Below, piece after piece: positions 42,862 to 54,230 of a stretch of DNA of 64,000 bases. Origin of the DNA: Apodemus sylvaticus (Eukaryota > Chordata > Mammalia > Rodentia > Muridae); contig NC_067492.1 of assembly GCF_947179515.1 (NCBI RefSeq), positions 12,139,847 through 12,203,846 of the forward strand, given 5' to 3'. A program made the position numbers and the translations under genes. How positions within the stretch are numbered: the first letter of the stretch is position 1; every line of letters starts with the position of its first letter. Below the pieces are notes generated by a model that had not been told where the DNA came from, searched no databases, and saw only the letters and a list, made by a program, of their open reading frames with translations.

Positions 42862-43593
42862 CTATACGGTAAGCCCAAGGTCAACCAGGGCTACATAAGA
42901 CTGCCTTTAAAAGTAACATAAATTAAAACGAAACTTCTCAGAACCCAAGAAGACCCCAGCCCCTGCTGTGCCAGGGCTTGAACATGTCAGATGGTGTTTA
43001 TGCCCTTCTGTCTAATGCCTGGCATGTTCTGTTCACTGCAGCCCCTCTATGCAAAAGATTTGGCCCAAAATGAGGCCAAAAAAGAGGAAGAGGCCTGGCC
43101 AGCCACCACAAACCCCAGCTGAGCTTTCCCTAATGCAAGAACAACGGCCTCTTTCAAGAGGGGCCCTTTTGTTCTGGTTCTCGGGGAGGAGACAGACTCT
43201 AACCCAGGGACAGCCTGACTGCACAGCTTCAGTCCAGCCAACATATCCCGGGGAAAGACGTTACCCTCCCAAACCAACTACACGAACCTGAGGAACACCA
43301 TGCCACTGGTGCGGAGCAGGGTGACATGAGAGTAAAACCATTCACTCTGCGTCAAGGTCTGATGACAGTGCCATCCACCCTGCAGAGAACAGGGGACACA
43401 AAGCCAAGGGAGGTTTGCATGAATGAGTTCTCAGCCAGGCTTCCCAGTGACCCAGAAAGAAACATACACCACAAAGAGAAGTCAGCCCAGGCTTCCCTAG
43501 AGCAGTGCTCAGAAATGGGAGAGGTCCTCGAATCAAGATTAAAAGAAAAAACACCATAGGCAATGAGGCTAGGTCGGTCAGAAAAACTTTCAA
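42862..43593. other. Unique stretch, nothing recognised
   Basis: CCAAGGTCAACCAGGGCTACATAAGAC (42875-42901) may be a B4-like scrap. Otherwise no repeat or exon. Confidence 0.45.
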
Positions 43594-43760
43594 GCCGGGC
43601 ATGGTGGATGCCTGTAATCCCAGCACTTGGGAGGCAGAGGCAGGAGGATTTCTGAGTTCAAGGCCAGCCTGGTCTACAGAGTGAATTCCAGGACAGCCAG
43701 GACTACCCAGTGAAACCCTGTCTCAAAAAACCATAAAAGGAAAAAGAAAAAGAAAACTCT
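43594..43760 (+). mobile_element. B1 SINE
   Basis: GCCGGGCATGGTGGATGCCTGTAATCCC to TGAAACCCTGTCTCAAAAAACC with a purine-rich tail. The flanks GAAAAACTTTCA (43581-43592) and GAAAACTCTCA (about 43752-43762) are a degraded target-site duplication. Confidence 0.93.
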
Positions 43761-43762
43761 CA

Positions 43763-44506
43763 CCAAGGACCCGAGTATGTCCCCAAGAATCCAAGAGAAC
43801 GTGCCCCTACGAGCTTGCACACACCCACATACACACAATACCGAATTTAATGTGGTTTGAAAGGGACACCTGCTACATGCTTTACATGATAAGAAGGGAA
43901 CTTGGAAACGTCCGGCAATGAGGCATACACAGGACAGGTTGGGTTCTGTTCGCCTCCTGGTCTGACCCAGGTACCTACAAACCAGCGGCAAGCCCTCCCC
44001 TCCTTCTTGGTCAGCTACCTGTGTTTAGACAGAAGCTTGGGTGGGGGTGGTACTTAGGTCAATCTCTTCCAGGATCTCTAACTAGAAAGCAGATCAAGTC
44101 GAAGCCACCGCTGGAGGCCCCTAGAGCATGCTTCCAGGTCGTGGGGTCAGAAAGCAACTTCTAAAATAGCCCAGGCTAGGCTCAGATAGCCTGTGCATAC
44201 ACCCTGCTCAGGCCCTGCTCACTACAACACAGGGTGCTGGCTCTACAGCCTCCTTTCTGCACAGAGACCCGCACCCCCAACCCCCTTCAGGGCCACCGAG
44301 CAGAGGGAGACAGAGGCAAGATCATGCCAAGCCTAATGACCTGAGATTGATCCCTGGGATCCACCTGCCCAGCGAGAAGACTCCCAAAGGTTCTCTCCTC
44401 TTTACCTCTGATCTTCATACATATACTGTGGCATACACATGCTCAAAGAAACAGATGAACACACACACACATACTCAAGAGTTTATATTTTTAAAAAAGT
44501 CATCCT
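43763..44506. other. Unique stretch, nothing recognised
   Basis: 44340-44480 (GATTGATCCCTGGGATCCACC...CATGCTCAAAG...CACACACAC) may be a shortened B3-like element. No exon is supported. Confidence 0.4.
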
Positions 44507-44648
44507 GCTGGGAGGTGGTGGTGCATGCCTTTAATCACAGCACTCGGGAGGCAGAGGCAGGGGCAGAGGCAGGCAGGTCTCTGACTTCCAAGACAGCCTG
44601 GTCTATAGAGTGAGTTCCAGGACAGCCTGGGCTACACAGAGAACCGCT

Positions 44649-44683
<35 letters not shown>
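44507..44683 (+). mobile_element. B1 SINE with internal 12-bp duplication and A30 tail
   Basis: GCTGGGAGGTGGTGGTGCATGCC to GAGAACCGCTATCTT. GGCAGAGGCAGG occurs twice in tandem (44550-44561 and 44562-44573). The A-run of about 30 leads into the tetranucleotide array. Confidence 0.92.
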
Positions 44684-44684
<1 letters not shown>

Positions 44685-44939
44685 GATTGATGGATGGATG
44701 GATGGATGGATGGATGGATGATAGGCAGGCAGACAGATGATAGCCAGATAGCCAGATGGATAGATGGATGGATGATAGATGGATGAGAGAGAGAAAGAGA
44801 GAGAGAGAGATAGGCAAAGAGGCAGACAGTTAGATGATGGATGGCTGATGGATGATGAATGGATGATGGATGGATATAGATAGGTAGGTAGGTAGGGAGA
44901 TAGACAGACAGATAGATAGGCAGATGATAAACAATAGAT

Positions 44940-44978
<39 letters not shown>

Positions 44979-45115
44979 GGATGGATGGATGGATGGATGG
45001 ATGGATGGATGGATGGATGGATGGACAGATAGGCAGGCAGGCAGATAGATGGATGATAGATAATAGATGATAGAGGGATGATAGGTAGACAGACAGATAG
45101 ACAGACAGACAGATC
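44684..45115. repeat. Compound tetranucleotide array (GGAT/GATA/GACA)n
   Basis: About 430 bp of TGGA, GATA, GGCA and GACA blocks, including (GATA)n at 44940-44978 and (GGAT)n at 44979-45024. It starts at the poly-A end of the B1. Ile/His/Pro/Ser frames across it are artefacts. Confidence 0.97.
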
Positions 45116-45502
45116 ATCCTAGCAAGTTGCAGGCCTGTACCTGCAACAGCTCCCTGGAACTTTGGCCCTGCAGTCATCTGGTCCTTTAAAGATCAGTGCT
45201 CACCCGAGTCAGGACAGAGACAGCTGATGGGGCTCAGCAGCTGGGGCTCTCTACATGTCTCTGGCAGCCAAGGCATCTAGTCCTCCCCTCTAGTCTGATG
45301 TGTTCAGAGACCCCAGAGGAAAGGATCCATTACCATCGAACATGCAGGGAGCTCGCTGGCTCCCACTGACTCTGCCAGGCTAGAAGAGATTCAATAGGAC
45401 AGCCAATCTTTCCCAGCACACACAACCCACCCCAGAGTCAAAGCCAAGAGTCAAACACAAACTGCACTGTGGCCTACTGAGTTTTCTAGACATGGTGGTG
45501 AT
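45116..45502. other. Unique stretch, nothing recognised
   Basis: No repeat family or exon is supported. Confidence 0.5.
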
Positions 45503-45640
45503 TTTGATTTGGTTTGATTTTTTTGGTTTTACGAGACAGGGCTGTCCTGGAACTCCTGTAGATCAGGCTGGCCTCAGAGATGAGCCTGCCTCTGCCTCCT
45601 AAGTGCTGGGATTAAAGGCAATGTGCCACCACCACCCAGG
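45503..45640 (-). mobile_element. B1 SINE with internal deletion
   Basis: GGTTTTACGAGACAGGGCTGTCCTGGAACTCC...GCCTCTGCCTCCTAAGTGCTGGGATTAAAGGCAATGTGCCACCACCACCC is an antisense B1. The segment normally between GACAGG and CTGTCC (TTTCTCTGTGTAGCC) is missing. Confidence 0.9.
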
Positions 45641-46456
45641 TTGAATGTGAGTTCTCAATGCTCAGCGGAATATAATCCTTGGTCATTGGGGTTCATCGAC
45701 ACCCCTGTCGTTCTGCTTTCAGGTTACAGATGTGAGGAAGTCCAAGGTCACCCCACTCATTGGGACGGTTCCAGGGTAGGGGCCGACTTAGCCAGGAGCC
45801 TCACCTCTCTGACTGCAGATAAGCCCCCGCCCCTGTGTAAAAGAAGCTTCCTTGATGTTCTCTGCTTATCAGACAATGCTAAGATGCCTTGGGAAAGGGA
45901 AAAAAAAAAAAACACTCTGAGGGGCAAGGAGCACCAACCTTGAAACTCCAGACTCAAGTATTTCACCACAGCCCAGAAGACTAAACAGCGCTCCGCAAGC
46001 CCAGAAAGCTACACAGATAAAATGTGGCTTCCCCGGCCACAGAACTCCAAAGGGGAGCCTTGAGTTTTACTCTGAATGGGCAGGACTCTGAGATGCCCTG
46101 TCATTCGCGTGTTCACTCCACTCACAGACCTGCTGTACGAGGCAGCGCCGTCAGGAAAGGACACACTCGTCCACACACCTGTCATCTTACCACTCGCTGA
46201 TGTGAGATTTCAGATATCTAGACTTAGGACGCCCCAGAACCCCTTCTGTTGGGCAGGCTATACCTCTGCCTTTTGCTGCAACTGACAGACTCACTGCTCC
46301 TGGGCCCCAGATGAAGGAGAACTCGAACAGAACGAAGGGACACGCCATACCACTATACACTGCACAGGTCCCTGAAAGGTGAGGAGGGCAAAGCCTGGGG
46401 GGGGGTGTGTCAGGACAGAAGATAAAGTCTCCAGGAAGGTAAGAGTGCATGTGCAT
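45641..46456. other. Unique stretch, nothing recognised
   Basis: An A12 run (45900-45911) and a G9 run (46399-46407). No exon is supported. Confidence 0.5.
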
Positions 46457-47135
46457 GTATGGTGTGTGCAGTGTGTATGTGGTATGTGTGTGGTGTGATG
46501 TGTGTGTGTTTATGTGTGTGTATACATGGTGTGTGTGTGTGTGTATGTGTGTGTGTGTGTAGTGTATGGGTGGTGTGTATATGTGGTGTGTGGTGTGGTG
46601 TGTGTGTGTGTGTGTGTATATGTGGTGTGTGTAGTGTGTATGTGGTATGTGTGTGGTGAGGTGTGTGTGTGTTTATGTGTGTGTATGCATGGTGTGTGTG
46701 TGTGTGTGTGGTGTGGTGTGTGGGTGGTATGTATGGTATGGTGTGTATATGATGTGTGTGTGGTGTGTGTATGTGTGTGTATGTATGAGATATGTGTGTT
46801 TATGTGATGTGTGTGTGGTAGGTATGTGTGTGTGTGTGTGTATGATGTGTGTGTGGTGTGCTTTGTGTATGTATGGTGTATGTGGTATGGTGTATGTATG
46901 TGTATATGTATGGTATGTGTGTGTTTGGTGTGGTGGGTATATGTGTGTGTGTGTATGGTATGTGTGTGTGGTGTGTGTATGTGGTATGTGTGTTTATATG
47001 TGGTGTGTGTGTTTATGTGTAGTGTGTGTTTGTGGTGTGTGTGTGTGCTGTGTGTGTATGTGTGTGCTGTGTGTGTGTCTATGTGTGTTTATGTGTGGTG
47101 TGTGCGTATATGTGTGATATGTGTATGTCTGTGTA
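46457..47135. repeat. 680-bp TG-rich array with a 163-bp internal duplication
   Basis: (TG)n with frequent GGTATG, TTTATG and GTGGTG interruptions. GTGTGTATGTGGTATGTGTG and about 50 following bases at 46471 recur at 46634 with few changes, so part of the tract was duplicated as a unit. Cys/Val/Met-rich frames up to 156 codons here are artefacts. Confidence 0.95.
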
Positions 47136-47274
47136 CAGCCTCATCTGTACTACTGTACTACTGCTTTGAGCACATATGTGGTACCTAGCAAGAAATACCT
47201 GCCAGGTATCATGTATCCCTCACAAGCTTGGCACGGGGTGGTCATTCCTGAGTTGGTCTCAGGGAAGTCATGTC

Positions 47275-47335
47275 ATTTGACCCTAGTTAGAACCAGGAAG
47301 TGATGTAACCAGGATTTAAACCCGGATCTGTGCAG
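47275..47335 (-). mobile_element. MIR-like fragment (possible)
   Basis: TTAGAACCAGGAAGTGATGTAACCAGGATTTAAACCCGG resembles the antisense MIR core (AGTAAGTGGCAGAGCCAGGATTTGAACCCAGG). Confidence 0.45.
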
Positions 47336-47425
47336 CGTTGCTGTGCAAGGCTGAGACCTGACCTCCACGCCACCCTCCCTTACACATCAGACTTACAACC
47401 ATTTGTGTGTACACAGATATTCAAG

Positions 47426-47721
47426 TGTGTGTGCATGTATAGGTAAGCATGCATGCAAGTACATGTGTCTGCATGCCTGTGGAGGTCAGAGGTCAATACC
47501 AGGTGTATGCCACAAGCCTTTTTCCACCTTATCTTTTGAGGGAAGATCTCTCACTGAACTAATCCGGTAGCCTGGCTGACCAAGGGTCCTCCTGTCTCAT
47601 TCCTGGTGCCGGGACTACAGGCACAAGGCACCAGGTTTTTCACATGGTTGCTGGGGCTCTGACTCAGGTCCTCCTCCTTGCACAACTGACACACTGCCAA
47701 CTGAATCTACCTCCTCAGCCC
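47426..47721 (-). mobile_element. B3-family SINE (longer variant)
   Basis: GTGTGCATGTATAGGTAAGC...TGTGGAGGTCAGAGGTCAATACC...GGGAAGATCTCTCACTGAACTAATCCGG...GGGGCTCTGACTCAGGTCCTCC...CTGAATCTACCTCCTCAGCCCC. Same layout as the 10292-10566 copy. Confidence 0.72.
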
Positions 47722-49318
47722 CATGACATCAAACTTAACTCCAAGGCGTATCTTAGCAACCAGCACCCTGGCAGGGAGAAGTCTGTGCAACCCTGTGGGG
47801 GTCATTTGGCTACTCCGAGTACTGGGTTCTTAGTCCACACGGTAAGAGGCTGGACACTGTACCTATACTGACTTGTACTGGCTATCTCTGGGCTCACTGG
47901 GAACACTGGCTGCATCAGAATTGATTAGTAATGTCTACGAAAGGCCAAGCAAGGGACAAGTAGCAGCATGTGTCATGTGTGTATGACTCCAGAGTTCTCT
48001 TCCGATACTGACCAGCTGATTCTGATCATATAAATAAGGGGTGGGGGAGGGGGACAGAAAACAAATGACTACTTTCCAACACAGGATGGTCATGCACACC
48101 CACTGTCCTCATACCCAGCAAGACACCAGACACAGCAAAGGGATGGATGGCCTAGTGTGGCCCTGGCTATCTGACACCCCATCGGTAAGTGCACAAACCT
48201 TTCAGGAAAGATCTCTGGGTCTACTGTGGCCAGCCATCTTGTCCAACCTGAATCTCTTCTTCCCTCAGCCCAGGAAAGCCCTCCCAGGATGATCACAGTC
48301 ATCTTGATGCAACAGGACATTGATGGTCCCAACAACCGAGGGCTACTGTTCCTGTCACTGCCACCAATGGTACCATTTTTCTTCAGAGAGGTAACGTTCG
48401 CACGAGTCCAGGACACACTGCGTACTGGTTTGGTGACTGTGCACTCTAACCAGAAGGGAGCTAGAAACAACATGTTCTGCAAGCTCCTGGTGTCCCCAGG
48501 GTCCTGGGAAGAAACAGAGTGTGGACACCAAATGGTGTCATTTAAAGACGTTTAAACAAAAGGACAGGAGACCTGACTGAATGTGTGGGTGGAAGAGAAG
48601 GTAAGAAAGGTAAGAAAGCAGAGAAGTCTTTCTGCCTAGGTGGACGAGCCCTCGCTGTCTGCCAAGGACCAGGACACTTTCCCGGGGACATAAGACACCC
48701 AGTGGGAAAACCCGGAGTGGTCCCAGAATCCAGGAGCTGTGATGGAAGGCCTCCAAGCATTTCCTGGGAGGGAAGATAGGGAGAATGGAGGATATGGTGT
48801 CAAGGGACAAAGGAAGTAAAGGTGACCCAGGCCAGTCAGGGTCTCACCTGTGAGGAGGCTCCTCAGCAAAGCTCAGAAGGGACCTGGCCCTCAGCACTCA
48901 TCCAACAGGAAGAAGAAAAATCTCCCCTCCCTGAAGGAAGAGACCGCAGGATGTGACTGGTGTGCTAGATTCAGGTTCTCTGAGTCCACCAAAGCCACCG
49001 AGTTTGGGATTTAGGGTTGATGGGTTAACAAAGCAGTCTCCTGCACCTCGCAGTGACACCCCCAACATTAAGTAAGGCCGAGATGGCCCACCCAGTGTGG
49101 CGCACACACACACACACACACAGGGTTGGCTTCCCAGGGGCCCCCGTTGGATAGAGACAGGTGGTCTGACACAGCAACTCCAGGTTAGGTCATCCAAAGC
49201 AGAGTGCCTGTCCTGTAGGGACAGTCAGCCCATCAGAGCAAGCCAGGTGCCTGACGGGGGCCTTTAGCGGCTTTCTCTTGCTCATATGCTCCGACTGAGG
49301 CCACTGCTCTGATCCAAC
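47722..49318. other. Unique stretch with a short (CA)n
   Basis: (CA)n at 49103-49121. Frames around 48041-48555 lack consistent splice signals and domains. Confidence 0.5.
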
Positions 49319-49319
49319 A

Positions 49320-49460
49320 CAGGTGTCACAAGCAATACCATTTAGAAAATAAAAAACAACGTTCAATTCTGCTTTGAAATCCTATTTTCTGAGATCGAAA
49401 TCTTATTTACCAAGCACAGCCGCTGAAAGCTAAGGTGAAACCCACGGAGATGTCTGAATG
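49320..49460. promoter_or_regulatory. Candidate conserved noncoding element
   Basis: AT-rich, repeat-free DNA in GC-rich surroundings: AAAACAACGTTCAATTC, CTGAGATCGAAATC and CTTATTTACCAAGCACAGCCGC keep CpGs and homeobox/forkhead-like words. There is no open frame of note. The call is from composition only. Confidence 0.28.
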
Positions 49461-51083
49461 CTCCAACTCTATGCTGTTCCTGCTGGAGGCTTGGTGGGGA
49501 GAGATCAGAACCTGAAACAGGGGCGCTCAGATCTGGGGTCCCAGCAGTCTCATGTGCCTACTCTACACGAGTCTTTTGGCCCCAAAGCCAGACAGGGAGG
49601 GACCCTCTAAAAAAAAAAAACTGGATTTTTTTTCCCTTCACAACCTGCGCCCCAACAAATGACTACAGCTGTTCAAAGGCCTGGACTGACCCTGGAGGAA
49701 AGGACCCCAAAACTACCTTCAAGTTCACTAACCCACAGAACATGGTGTGTTGGTGGCATGGCAAAAGCAACTGGTCTCGGCACAGGTGTGACAGTGGTAC
49801 ACCCTTAAGCACTGACCACAGACTGAGCCCTCACTCTCCCAATCCTTGGGGGGTGACTCCACCCTCCTCCACAGCAGGGGCTGAGGGAAATCAGAGCTAG
49901 TTCCTCTACAGTGAGATGAGCTCATAATGCAAAGGCAGGAAGATATCAAAAGCACTAAGCCCTTCCCCCACCCTAACTTGAGTAAACAATGTGTCCAATA
50001 CCTCACAGGGCATTCTGGGCTCGCGGGCCACATACCCAGAAGAGATTCTGGCTGTTAGGCAGATATGCATAAATGTCCATTTACCTCAGGCTAGGTTACC
50101 AATGGGCAGACCAAAGTAACAAAACCTTCCATGTCTAGCTTGATGAGGCAATGAGTCTATTGCCCTTCCTTTGAGGTGCTACAGGTGACACTACCCCTCC
50201 CCCCAAAAATTCCCAGCTCTATTATTATTAAGTCCCACACACCGGTAAGGATAACTTCCTCAAGGCTGTGTAAATAGAGTCTCCTTACAGTTAAGGTCCC
50301 TCAGGCTATATATTCTACCACCTCTAGAGACCCTGTGCAGTGAGGGAAGAGGGGGGGTAGGAGGGGGATGGTGGCTCCCACAGGAGGGATGGAGGAGGGA
50401 ATAGGGGAGTGACAGCTCCCATATGAGGGGGGTGGCATCCCCCAACTCCCTCCTCAGGGGAATGCTAATAAGCAGAACTTACCAGCCTCCTTCAGGTAAC
50501 CACACCTTCCCTGATAAGATGGGAAGGGCCACAAAAGGGCCACACCATATCCAGAGGACATAGGTCCAGAGATATCTTCATGCAAGGCTGCTCTGACTGG
50601 GCAGGATGGGCCCTACCCAGCAGCAATCAGCAAGCAGGTGTGGGTGGTAGTTCCCGGGACACACCCTGGGAGCGGCAGCAGCCCAGAGGACTACACCGGA
50701 AGAGTCCTCAATCAGTTCCCCGGGACTAAGACCCCTCATTCAGTATGGAGCCTGCTGACAGAACCTTCCCACAACTCCAGAATCTCCCTTCTTGCTGCCT
50801 TTTCTCCATACGGTTCAATTATTCCTCAAAGATGCAGGGACTCTCTGCCTCCTTGGTGGGGCTTAGATCCAACAGCTGTACTAGGATACAACCCACAGCC
50901 TCCAACCTCCTAGGCTCCATCACTAAGCCTCCCTCCCAGACAGCTACTCGTTTGGCTGAAGTCAGTCTTCCTCTGGCCAGGTTGCTAAGTAGTAGAAAAT
51001 GAATGGCCTTAACTCCTGAGCCCCATGCCTCTGCCTCCCAAGCTCCGGGATGGTGGCTATATACCATGGCTCCTGATGGCAGG
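49461..51083. other. Unique stretch, G/A-rich patch at 50341-50440
   Basis: No exon or repeat family. The patch has four or more G-runs of at least 4 (G-quadruplex potential). Confidence 0.5.
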
Positions 51084-51160
51084 GTTTTTTTGTTTTGTTT
51101 TGTTTTGTTTTGTTTTGTTTTGTTTTGTTTTGTTTTGGTTTGGTTTGGTTTGGTTTGGTT
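51084..51160. repeat. (TTTTG)n then (TTTGG)n pentanucleotide repeat
   Basis: About 11 TTTTG units change to four or five TTTGG units. The tract is the antisense tail of the adjoining B1, expanded. Confidence 0.97.
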
Positions 51161-51254
51161 TTTTCGAGACAGGGTCTCTCGGTATAGTCCTGGCTGTCCT
51201 GGAACTCCCTCTGTAGACCAGACTGGCCTTGAACTCAGAAATCCGCCTGCCTCT
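51161..51254 (-). mobile_element. B1 SINE, 5'-truncated in its own orientation
   Basis: TTTTCGAGACAGGGTCTCTCGG...CCTGGCTGTCCTGGAACTCC...CTTGAACTCAGAAATCCGCCTGCCTCT. About the first 45 nt of the element are missing. Confidence 0.93.
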
Positions 51255-51274
51255 TACAGTAAACTTTCTAATGC

Positions 51275-51464
51275 TTTTTTTTTTTTTTAATTTTTATGCA
51301 TATGGGTGTTTTGCCTACACATATGTCTGTGCACCACATGTATGTCCGGTGCCTGTGGAGCCTGGAAGAGAGTTGCAAACCACTGTGTATAGGCCCGGGA
51401 TCAAACCCAGGTCCTCCGGAAGAGCAGGACGTGTCCCTGACCAGTGAACCATCCCTCTAGCTCC
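51275..51464 (-). mobile_element. B3-type SINE
   Basis: T14 run, then TTTTTATGCATATGGGTGTTTTGCC...GTGCCTGTGGAGCCTGGAAGAGAG...GATCAAACCCAGGTCCTCCGGAAGAGCAGG...GAACCATCCCTCTAGCTCC. Confidence 0.88.
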
Positions 51465-52819
51465 TTCTAATGCTAATTCTTCCTGGTCACCTTTTTAGTG
51501 GCAATGACGCAACTCTCTCTTTCTAAGTCCTGAGCCATCAGGCAAGGTAGGGACAGCAGAGGGTCACTGGGGAAGAATCAAAGGTGGGGTTTGCCTGATA
51601 ACACCCTGGCCAGCCTGGACTCCATTGGGGGCTCCTGGATCTATATTATATGAGCTATGACAAAGAGGGGCTGCCTCTCCTGTATCCACACCTCCCTTGA
51701 CTCTTTGGAAACAATACTGAAGAAGTCTGGTGACTGGGGGGGGGGGGGGGGGAGTGCGAGGGAGGAGTGTGGGAGGAAGGGTGTGGGGAAGGGATGTGGG
51801 GGGAGGGGATCACAGTGCCCAGCCCTGCCATGGGCAGCTATGTCTCCAGAATATGTACGGATGGAGGTGATGGTGATTTGGGTGTAAACTGAACGGTTCT
51901 CAGTCAAGGGCACTGTGGCCCACTGACTGAGGCAACTCTAGTCTGGCACAGCAGCTAGTCAATCAAGGCCAGAGATGCTGCTCAACTAGGTACCTTAGAC
52001 AGGACGGGTCTTACACCACAACTGACTGGACTCCAAGTGAGAGAAATGCCTTAAGCTGGTGTGTGGTCACTGCTAAGCGGACAGTAGGCACCCAGCCCTT
52101 AGAGACAACTCACCAAGACACAGAGGACCAGGGCTGTGCCTCTATATTGCTGCCACTCAAGTGGATGCACTCGGAAAGGAGCTACTCAGAGCAGAGGGGG
52201 TGTCCCCAACAAATTGTCATGGCTCCCTGCGGGGTGGTTAGGGTTGACGGGAAAGATTTTCCTCCTTTATTTTATACGACTGTCCTCAACCATGTGTTAT
52301 TATTATAAGTAGGCGACTAGCTGACAGAGAGGGAGAACTGAGAGGGCTTCCCCCCAGACCACCCACAAGAATCACATACAAAGGAGCCAGCCCCACTGCC
52401 AGCAGGCAAGGTGACCCTTAAAAGCTATCAGAGCAGCCGACAAACATTTCCATCAGAAATGTCAAAACTTAGAACCATGGGATCCCTGAGGGTAAATAAA
52501 GACAGCTGCCGGGTGGGTGGGTCCACGGCCACAGGACTTCATGCTTGTTGTGACTAAGATACGTTAGGGTCAGGTGTGATGGGGCAACTGACCAATTCAG
52601 GCGGTAAAATGAGGCTGTCCCAAGAGCCACAAGAGACAACTAAGATGCAAGCTTCCTCCATAACTCCACTGAGATGGTTTGCAGAAAGGTGACAGACACG
52701 GCCTCTGAAGTCCCAGGTGTCCCTCTCCACCCAGGCAAAGTCTCCTGTTTCACCCACATAAATCCTATTGGCAGCATGAATCAGGAGTCCACCTGACGTC
52801 CTGTTCTTTTAAACTATAG
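51465..52819. other. Unique stretch with a G16 run and G-rich patch
   Basis: G16 at 51737-51752 followed by a G-rich purine tract to about 51810. No exon is supported. Confidence 0.5.
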
Positions 52820-53031
52820 AGCGGCGGTCCTCCACCATCCTGATGCTATACCCTTCTAATACAGATCCTCCTGTTGTGAACGCCCCACCACCACCACAAA
52901 GCTACTTTGTTACCACTTCACAGCTGAGATTTTGCTACTGTTATGAATCACAATGTAAATCTCTTGATATGCGGGATATCTGAGACATGCAACCCCAAAG
53001 AGGTCCCGACCCACTGTGATGAGAACTGCTG
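52820..53031 (+). mobile_element. URR1-type hAT-Charlie DNA transposon (nonautonomous)
   Basis: GCGGCGGTCCTCCACCATCCTGATGC at the left and GATGAGAACTGCTG at the right are degraded terminal inverted repeats. The body (TTTTGCTACTGTTATGAATCACAATGTAAAT...GATATGCGGGATATCTGAGACATGCAACCCC) matches rodent URR1 as I know it. Too short to encode a transposase. Confidence 0.85.
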
Positions 53032-53069
53032 TTCTGCCCCGCTTACTACCAGTCACGTGTAGTGGCGCT

Positions 53070-53195
53070 CATGAGATGTTCACCTGTAAAATGGGCACCA
53101 CCTCACAGCAGTCATAAAGATTATGGAGCTCCCGTATGCCAAAGACTCAGAGCGATGAGGAACGTGGTAAGCCGTGTGCAAGGGAAGCCGCTGTT
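53070..53195 (+). mobile_element. MIR SINE fragment (probable)
   Basis: CACCTGTAAAATGGGCACCACCTCACAGCAGTCATAAAGATTATGGAG follows MIR (ATCTGTAAAATGGGG...CTCATAGGGTTGT..GAGGATTAAATG). Confidence 0.6.
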
Positions 53196-54021
53196 CTCTG
53201 TACCTCGCTGGTGACTCAGCCCTTGCTGGCGGGCTCCTACGGAGTCATGGAAGCATTTGGAGGCCACTGGTTCTGAAGCCGTGCAGCCCATTAGAACCTT
53301 GATCTCTCGAGAGACACTCACTCTGGGAGCACAGCACTTGGGAGTGCTCGCTGGGAACACAAGGCATGAGATACTCACTCCCTACAGCCTTTGGGACTCA
53401 CACAAAATTAAATGCCCAAACAGGTCCAAGAGACACAGTGTAGCTAGAGGAAGTATCCATACCTTGCTCACTGCTATCTTGGGTGTGCTCTTGGGCTCTG
53501 GGATCTGCCTGGCTTTCTGGACCCACCAACCCAGCAGCCAACTACAATTTACCCACCCCTGAAGAGAGCCTCCCTAGCAGACTGGTGAATCCTGATGAAC
53601 CAAGAACCTGACAGAGCAAAACAAGTCCTGGTTCCCCTTTGTAACCGGCAGCCCTGCCCCCCACCTCCAGCCACCCCTGGAACTTCCTCCACTACAGACC
53701 CAAAGTGGAGACACCCTCAGTCACCTGCAAAATGCCCGTCCATCCTCTCTGGCTTTGACCATGGCCCAACAGGGCTGGCCTGGGCCTCCCCTTCTTCCAG
53801 GCCTCAAAGAAGGCCAGGAATGGGTGCTTGGGAGGTATACGTGGTGCCTCACACTGTGACTCATGAGGCCCACTTTACAGCAGTAGTCTGTGATCTCCAC
53901 AGAACTGCCCAGCTGCTTCCTGTAGGGCCACAGAGGCACAAGGCCTGCAAGGCTGTGAAAAGCTAGAAGTGCAGACACATTCCTCTTTCAACAGGAGAGA
54001 ACTCCCTGCTAGGGAGTAAGC
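53196..54021. other. Unique stretch, nothing recognised
   Basis: Frames of 85-123 codons on both strands have no domain. Confidence 0.5.
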
Positions 54022-54070
54022 AGCTTCATTCATTCATTCATCCATCCATCCATCCATCCATCCATCCACA
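54022..54070. repeat. (CATT)n(CATC)n tetranucleotide repeat
   Basis: ATTC units change to ATCC units (about 8), then decay. Confidence 0.95.
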
Positions 54071-54114
54071 CATCCACCCACCAAATTCATCCACTCACAC
54101 ATCCACAGGAAGGA

Positions 54115-54230
54115 AGTCAGCTGGGAAATGCTGCCTCAGTCTCCCTAGCTGTAAAGTGGAGAGGGCGAGAGGGCAACTGTAACTGACAGAGCTGTGAGAG
54201 TCATTAAGGACTGGCCATGTTGAGTGGCCT
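54115..54230 (+). mobile_element. MIR SINE fragment (probable)
   Basis: GAAATGCTGCCTCAGTCTCCCTAGCTGTAAAGTGGAGAGGG...GAGCTGTGAGAGTCATTAAGGA follows MIR (CCTCAGTTTCCTCATCTGTAAAATGGGG...GTTGTGAGGATTAAATGA). Confidence 0.6.

Noticed and set aside
44684..45115. CRISPR-like repeated array
   Set aside because: The units are 4 bp with no spacers, in a mammalian microsatellite next to a B1 tail.
46502..47188. Overlapping Cys/Val/Met-rich frames of 101-156 codons
   Set aside because: Any stop-free register of TG-rich repeat DNA gives such translations.
48041..48555. Possible exon ending at AGAGAGGTAACG (about 48397)
   Set aside because: The donor-like string is good, but no acceptor, conserved frame or known protein supports it.
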